Assembly (NCBI RefSeq): GCF_003590095.1
Contig: NC_039480.1
Coordinates: 6,053,328-6,117,327 of the forward strand
Direction: 5' to 3'
Origin: Trichoplusia ni
Taxonomy: Eukaryota; Arthropoda; Insecta; Lepidoptera; Noctuidae
DNA: 64,000 nt
Both the position numbers and the translations under genes were made by a program. Positions 51,802 to 60,800 of this stretch are shown piece by piece (positions within the stretch are counted from its first letter, which is position 1; each line of letters opens with the position of its first letter). The notes below the pieces were generated by a model, which was given only the letters and a program-made list of their open reading frames with translations, did no database searches and was not told the origin of the DNA.

Positions 51802-54800
51802 GTATGTATTTATTTTTTTATACTGGTAACTCTCGATGGAGTGAAATTATAATTTTAATTAAATTATAATATGTAAATGTAATATGTAATGTAATATGCA
51901 ACCATTATTTTCGAAATATCTTGAACTATCTGAGCCGAAGCCATTTCGTTGGGTAGTGTGGCTAATATGTAGATTCTCAAAAACTTAACTATGCCTTCTG
52001 CGGTCTGCTGCTGGACATTCTCCAACCCATAGTCGGCTGTGGCACTCACAAGCAACGTGGCTTTTTATTAATAAAACTATTTCCAAAATTCGGTTTAATA
52101 GTTCGTGAGACTACCCTCTACAATGTCACAAACACTCACACTTTACCTCATTACAATATAAGTTTAGATTCATTATTAAATGATGCATCGGTTTACTCAC
52201 GGTATTTATCGGGATTGCCCGATTACTTTTGAAAAAATTCGATCACACGCGACCCTGTCCCCGCATGAGCTCATGATTAAGGACTCCGGTTGGATATAAA
52301 ACTAAACCTTAGCATCATTTACTAATGAATCATCTTCATAAAATCTATTATATAAAGTTCTCATGTCACGGTGTACGAAATTGAACTTCTTCGAAACGGC
52401 TGAATCGATTCTTATAAAATGTTGTGTCCATAGTAGATGGGTCTGAGAATAGGACAACATCTATTATTTCTTTTGTAGGGCAAAACAACGTTTGCTGGGA
52501 CAACTACATCACTATAAAAGTATAGATAACTAGCTGTTGCCCGCGACTTCGTCCCCGTGGGTAGAAGATATAAGTTATGATTTATACCTGCCTTGGTTTT
52601 TTTCACATTTTCCATTGTATCTTTGCTCTTATTAGTCGCAGCGTGATGGTTTATACCCTAAAGCCTTCCTGGATGAATGGTCTATTCATCACAAATATAT
52701 TTTTTCAATTTGGATCAGTAGTTCCTGAGATTAGCGCGTTCAAACCAACAAACAAACAATCTCTTCAGCTTTATATATTAGTATAGATAGATTATAATTA
52801 ATGACACTATTTTTTTCAGTAGTCCATATTGCATCATGTGAAAAGGCAACGGATAGGCTTAAAAGGAAGCTTATAGTCCCAAAAATTAGTAACGAATGCC
52901 GCAAAATAAAATGCTCGTCAATCGAAGATCCGAAGTGCGTGAAACTGACTAGAAATGACATGAACAAGACATTTCACATCGTCGTCATAAATAAATGTGA
53001 ATTGGATTATATAAAGTGTCATGATGGTAAGTACAACTGCCTAGGTTACATAAAAGTAATATTCCACAACTTTCACACAACGCCATCTAGTGTCAAACTA
53101 AGAAAAGCTTGTATTATGAGAACTAGGCAACTGATAAACATACTTATATATTTCTAAATACATACATAATATAGATAAATTACACCCAGACACAGAACAA
53201 ATGATAGTGCTGGTCACACAACACCCCTGGGTGGGAACATACGACCTCCGTTATAGCAGTCAGGGTTAATAGTCACTAGACCAACAGGCGAGTCAGACCA
53301 GTCAGATTTGATCGATTACAGGTTTAGCTAACGTTAAGCTGTACTCACGCGTTAATGAATAGGGTATTTGACTAAGGTCCGATTTTTCAATCGCCACATA
53401 ACTTTTATTTGACGAATATGTTTGACGTTTTGATATAGAATAATCAATGTTTTTACATACATACAACATATTAATGTTTTTGTATAGAAAATATGTCAAA
53501 CTGCCATATAAAAATCTTATAATATAAATCTGTTTAGGCTCGATTTTTCAATATTATAATATAATATATCCTGGGACAACTCACACACGGTTATCTGATC
53601 CCAAGCTAAGCAGAGCTTGTGTTATGGTAACCAGACAACTGATAAACTTACTTATATATTTCTCAATACATACATAATATAGATAAATTACACCCAGACA
53701 CAAAACAAATGATCATGCTCATCACACAACATTTGTCCTGGGCGGGAATCGAACCCGCGATCGCCTATAACTTTCTATCGTCAGATAACTTTTATTTGAG
53801 GAATTAATATGGCCGTTTGACATATATTCTATACAAAAGCTGTCAAAACGTCAAATATATTCGTTAGATAAAAGTTATCTGGCGATTGAAAAATCGGGCC
53901 TTAGTCGTAAACTAAAAATGGAGGATAAACAGTGATGTCAAATCTCGTGTGACGTCACATACCAGTACGTCTTTTACTAGTAAGTGATGTTTTCTTCCTT
54001 ACTTCTTAATAATGTGATGAAATAAAAAATACGTAACACGTAACAGCTGGCAACAGCTAGTCTATAATACACGGTGATTTTTTAGTCGTCTTACAAAAGC
54101 AGCCCAGTTCATGTACCCGACGTAAAATACCCCCAGGCGCGTTTTTTTTTTTATCATTAACTAAGATAATAAGTACGAAGAAAAATTAAACAAGAGAAAT
54201 CTGAAATATACTCTTAAAAATGATAAAAACGCCGCCGCCCGCGCCCCTCACCATTGTTACAAGGCTCGGTCCGCGCTCGCAACAGAGCTTTGTTTCTAAA
54301 AAACTACGAATTGCATCATAATATTGAATAAAAATTACCTATAAAAAAAATACCTATTTTTTTATCGTGTTCTAGTCATTGGATACATGAACTGGGCTGC
54401 TTTTGTAAGACGACTAAAAAATCACGGTGTATAATGAACGTGTTTCGAGTATTTCGATAAAAATGTGGCTTTATTTCGAAACCATTCTGGCCGTATCGAA
54501 AATTATTCATTAAAAAAGAATGCAATATTCTCAACTCTATATTAAAAAACAAATCTCGTAACCTCTAAAAAGAATAATCGAGATTTCGTTTTCAATTCCA
54601 ACAAATAATAATGGAAATATATTTCAGATGTTGAAGCCAAAATAGTGCCGACGAAATTCTGCGGTCACCGGGCATTTGCAACACCTGTTGATAAAAAATC
54701 CAAGCTTGGTAAGAGAAGAGATATATATGGACTAATTTGAAATAAATGAACACAAATACAGAATGTGTTTTCACTGACTTATGCTGCTCTTGTCATTGTT

Positions 54801-57800
54801 CTAGCATATCCCTCCTCTCCGCTCCTAACCTGTCCTTGATTCTCCTTGGTACTCCTCTTAAAAAGGCTCGGCTATTTTGTAAGTCTTTTCTTGATTCTCT
54901 CACGCATGTCAGTCGCGTGTGGCCCTCACGTAGGCTTCTCACGCTTCTCTCTCACCCCTTCTCTCACGCTTGTCTCTCACGCCTGTTTCTCACGTCTTTC
55001 TCTCACGTTTGCCTCTCACCCCATCTCTCACGCCTATCTCTCACACCAGTCTCCTACTCTTGCCTCTTACGCATATCACTCGCGTATAGCACTAACGTCA
55101 GGCTCTCACGCTTATCTCTCACACATCCCACTCACGCCATCGCTCGCGTTTGCCCCTCACATCAGATTCTACGTCTGTTTCCCTTGCTTGTCTCTTACGC
55201 CTGTCACGCCTACCACTCGCGCCTGATTTCGGACTCTCCCGCCTGTCTCCCATACCTGTCTCTCACAACTCTCAATCACTGGCCTCCCGTCACACTCTTA
55301 CGCCGTTAGTTCACGTCTTAAATTCTCATCCTTCACTAGCGCCTGCCTCTAACGCCTATCACTGGCACTTATCATTTACACCTCAAACTGACGCCCCATT
55401 GTGTGAGGCGTGACTTTCAGGTTTATAATTAATGAAATTGAAAATTGCTAATAGATTGATGAAATATATCATGATTGATGTATAATTATGTAAATATATC
55501 ATTGAATATTATCGTGTTGCCAATAATTCGGAGCTACAGTCAACTTATCATGTATTCTTTCAGACAACAGCTCTAAACGGGTGAAGAGAAACGCGAGACG
55601 TAAGTATATAAACTCCGTCATTAAATAAAACTATATTACTATAGGCCATCTTAAAACCACCTTTAGGAACCCTGGACTTCCAATTTTGGAATCTAGAAAC
55701 GCCCGCTGTTGCAAGTGTGGTGATCAATTTAAAATCTGTATGTGGGTTGGGATGTGTATAGACAGTTCGCAGCCCCTCTTTTCAAGTGATCCTACTACTA
55801 TTATAAAGGCGAAAGTTTGCAAGTATGGATGTATGGATGTTTGTTACTCTTTCACGTTAAAACTACTGAATGGATTTGAATGAAACTTTACCACAATGTA
55901 GCTTGTACATCAGAATAACACATAGGCTACAATTTTTGAGGTTTCTAATGTGAGGTCGTAAAAAAACACTTTTTTTGCGCTTACATTGCAATTAACGCTG
56001 ACTGAATCCTACAAGATAGATAGAAGGCAGGTATAAATCATTACTTATATCTTCTAACCACGCGGACGAAGTCGCGGGCAACAGCTAGTATTACTATAAT
56101 CGTTAATGCAATAAACAACGCTAAGATGTATGGATTTGACATTTCACGTTGGTAAGTCACGTGATTTTGAACTGTCACGTGGTTTACTCATGCGTATTCA
56201 TTCTGATCACCCGACTACTTTGTAATCCCAAAACAAAGTCTTCTGAATGAATTTGTAGATACTTTGAAATATCTTTTTTTTATTCTATTGATCTTTTTAA
56301 GGTGCTAAAAAAGGTGAGTATAAATTATAATTGTTATCATAAAACAAGTTCTTCACGTGGCTTCGCCTGTTTAGATATCGGTAGTGGTGACCCGGAAGAG
56401 AAACTAGACGAAACCTTACGAAAGAAGAAAGCCTATGGTTTCAAATTGAGAAGTTTCGATTAGTATCAACTAAGTACACAAAAATGGTCCTTTAAATATT
56501 CAAATTTATAGTCATGAATATTTGAATATATTAATGCAAAGTTCTAAGCTATAACCGCAGAAGTGAAACGATCACAGGTTAAGCTATGCTTGACGCGGTT
56601 GGTCCATAGATGGGTGACCATCTTTGTCATAAGGAGTTCCTCCGTGTTTCGGAAGGCAGGTTAAATTGTGGGTCCCGGCTGTTATTCTTACATCTTTGAC
56701 AGTCGTTACAGGTAGTCAGAAGCTTGAAAAGTCAGACAACCAGTCTAACCAAGAGGTACCGTGTCGCCCAGGTAACTGGGTTGAGGAGGTCAGATAGACA
56801 GTCGCTCCTTGTAAAACACAGGTACTTAGCTGAAACCGGTTGGACTGGTAGCCGACCCCAACATAGTTGGGAAAAGGCTAAGCCAATGATGATTAATGCA
56901 AAGTTCTCAACAAGGCCTCTGTATGTTAATCTTGTGTACCTATTTAAGCCTTTACAATAACAGTCTGTAGCTCGTGTATTCTAAAATATGTTATTAAATC
57001 TTTCTTGATTAACTTTCGAAATTCACAGGACCAACGACAGAGCCCCCTGGTAAGTCATATATTGTCTTTCATCATATGTTTTTTAAACTGCAGTACTTTC
57101 AATTCACCTATCACAGTTGATGACATTCATTCTGGTGACAGATGGTTTTTCAGTTTTGTGATAGGGTTCTTTTTTCACCCTTTAGCTACGGAACCCGTAC
57201 GAAGAATTCGTATTCAAACATTAATAGCTTATGTTTTTTAAACGTGACTTAATCCCACATATAAAATCGGTATTTAATAAGGCCTGGTTAAGAGGCAAGG
57301 GCAAGGCGCAGGACCGATCAATACTTGTTTTGTAATAAGTGGCCTTATTTAGGACACTTCATTATTTTCTCATATTTACAGTGACAACTACAAGGAAGCG
57401 CGTATTTGGAGAACATCTAAGGGAAATAGACAATCCCTGGTCTTTACCAATCAAAAATTGGAAAAAAATACCCAAAGATTTGCGTGTTTACTTATTTACT
57501 AGAAAATAAATGGATGAAATTGTAAATCGTTTCAAAATGTACAGACGTGAATTTTGGCCTGCAGTGGGACAGTTACAGGCTGGTGTTATTAACAGCTTCA
57601 GTAATGGCGCCCCACCGTGGGGCAGCTCATAAGCGTGCTGATCAATGCTCGTTCTCTGTATGAGAGGCCTGCAGAGGGACAGTTACAGGCTAGTGTCATT
57701 AACAGCTTCGGTAATGGCACCCCGCCATTGGGCAAATTAGAGTAGTGATCTATGCTCGTTCTCTTTGAGAGACCTGGTTCACAGTTACAGTATTTTAGGG

Positions 57801-60800
57801 TTATCGCATATCTTCTTTTAGAAGGAACCTGGACTTCAAAACATGCCATTTTAAGGATTCAGGTTCATTCTGTGTACAAAAATGCAGGCCGCATTTGCGA
57901 CAGTTACAGGGTGGACTTTTTAAGGCCATCATAACATTGGACAGAGTGACAGCTGTAATAACGATCTCGATTCATTAAATTTTGTGGCGCTTGCAAATAA
58001 GCCTTATTCAATATATACTAGGCTGTAGTGCAGCATGGAGCAGCTCAAACAAATGGTTTTGAAGTGTCCCGCTGACCTTTGGTCATAAGACGTGTTACGA
58101 TAGGATGAAGAAATTCAAACTCTTGGTCAGTGACCTTGTTACCTTTTTAGCTGGTAAAGCGGCTGGAGTTTAAAGCTCGCAGACGGACTAAAGTTTATTT
58201 TTCATTGTAATATTTTTATTTTTATTGCAAACTAGCTGTTGCCTGCGACTTCTTTACTTATGATTTATACCTGCCCTGTTTTTTCCACATTTTCCATTGT
58301 ATCTTCGCTCCTATTAGTCGCAGCGTGATGATTTATAGCCTAAAGCCTTCCTCGATGAATGGTCTATTCAACGCAAAAATATTTTTTCAATTTGAACCAG
58401 TAGTTCTTGAGATTAGCGCCTTCAAACATACAATCAAACAAACAAACTCTTCAGCTTTATATATTAGCATAGAAGTATAGATTATTAATTTCTATCTCAA
58501 GTAATTGAAACACAATTTTTTAATAATATTTTTTTATCTGTATGGAAAATATGGCTACAGGATAAACTATAAATAAAAGCAATTAGTTGTATACAAAATT
58601 AAGCATTTTTTAGGTTTATTTTATGTCTTTATTGGAGTTTAGTTCACTCCATATATTTTAGTAGATGCCAGAACAAATAAATGAATGTGTTTGTTTGTTA
58701 CAGCGGACTCAAAAGGCAAGTTACTTAATATTTTTTATACATCTTTATAATTAAATCCACATGAATTAAGCGTATTTTACTACTAATATACCACGACTTT
58801 CACACTATCTAGTCTCAAACAAAAAAAATTGATGAGTACTGGACAACTGATAAACAGAAACAATATAGATAAATTACACCCAGGTACAGAACAAATGATC
58901 GTGCTCATATCCCAAATATTTGTTCTGGGTTTGAATCGAACTAAAAACCTCCGGCATAGCAGTCAGAGTCACTAAGCACTAACCCAAACCGCTAGTAAAT
59001 TAGATAAAAGATAAAAGATATTTATTTGCAAATATGGGTATTTCATTAATGGTGACATAAAAGTAACATTCGTTCAGCCATATTTTGCCAGTAGGCATGC
59101 AAATGTATACAATTAAAATATTCTAAACATACCATACATCTTATTACAAATTAACAGTATAGATAATACATCTTACACATTAGAATATGTATATTATATT
59201 AATACTCCACACACAGATAAGAAAAAAGTCGCGACAAGAAAGCAACTGAAAGAAGTAAAAACGAAAAACGAAGAATCGAATCTTATACTTAAGGACGAAG
59301 TACCAATGGATGTGTTGAAGACTGTCAGAAAGAGTAAAACAATGGCTGAAAGATTGAAGAAACTGACTGAAATCGGTTCGGAGGTCACATCTGTGGAATC
59401 TAAAGGTGCGTAGGTATCTAATAAGGCCCAAAACGTCAGACATTTTTTTAATGAGTCGTATCACCGCTTTCTGTGGTGTGGGGTTCCACAAACATTCGAT
59501 TCACATTAAGAACAAAGACACCCAGAGTCGTCCTGGCATGTGCAAGGATACGTGGATCACACAAATGCTTCTCCTACGCGGGGATCGAACCCACGACAAG
59601 TCGCGCTCATTGGGCTTGGCGCGGTGACCTTAAGCACTCGTCTATTCGTGCAGTAAAATTCGTTTATTACGAGTAAATAGAAAGCGTTGTATGACATAGA
59701 CATAAAGCACCATTATACGATGGATAAATTTAAACTCTCGGTCAGTGACCTTGGCTGTTTTACGTGCCTTTCGCCAGATGTCGCAGTACGAGTCCTGTTT
59801 CAGAGTTAATTTTTTTCATAGTATTATTTGCACGTAGCCGAATGGACAGTGATCGTTGGGCCAAAGTCACCACACTATCGGAGCCAGAGGATGGACGGCG
59901 TCGTCGTGGGCGATCTAGGCAGCAGTGGCGAGACGACCTTAACGCTTACCGCGCAGGCTGGTTCCATGCGGCCTAGAATAGAATCGCGGAAGGATTTGGG
60001 GGAGGCCTTTGCCCAGTAGTGGGACACAGTGGGCTAGAGAAAAAGTGGGCTGTATGTGGTCAAATTTATTTCTTTTCAGGTCAAGCCTCTAAGAAGTTAT
60101 CGAAAACGAAAAAGCTACGCTTCGATGCAGGTCTGTGTAATAATTCATATCACCATCATCATCAACGTTCTCATAACCATGCATCATAATAATATTCCAC
60201 AACTCGCACAACGCCATCTAGTCTCAAACTAAGCAAAGCTTGTATTATGAGTACTAGACAACTGATAAACATACTTATATTTCTAAATACATACTTAATA
60301 TAGATAAATTACACCCAGACACAGAAAAAATGATCGTGATCACACGAACATTTGTCCTGGATGAGAGTCGAAGCTACGACCTATATTATTTTCTTGTCTT
60401 TTTATTTCTTAGAGATGGGTGGTCATTCTGCACAATTGCCAATAGAACACTATGATGAAGGGGTCTATATTCCCTTGTCAAGTAGCGAATTACTTAAAAA
60501 GCTCTGTGAGTTGTATTTTTGCTTATACTTAATATTAAATAAATAATAGATTACAAAAATCTGAAAACCCACGTTTTTTGGTGGCTTCATTAAAATTTTA
60601 TTAAAATCGGTTTAGCCGTTTTTATAGTTGTAAATTGCATTGTCATCGGGTTTGAAGCATGATCCTGAAAACTTCAGCCTGCTAGCTTATCGGGAAATGC
60701 CTCAAAATTGAGTTGTAAAATGGATTTTTGTAATGATTCAATTAACAGCTCCAGTAATGGCGCCCACCGTGGGGCAGCTCTCAAGCGTGGTGATCAATGC

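Noticed and set aside
54746..55413. Three overlapping long open frames (up to 187 residues) rich in Leu, Ser, His, Arg
   Set aside because: They follow from the CTCACG minisatellite, which has no in-frame stops in several frames at once; there is no conserved domain or splice support.
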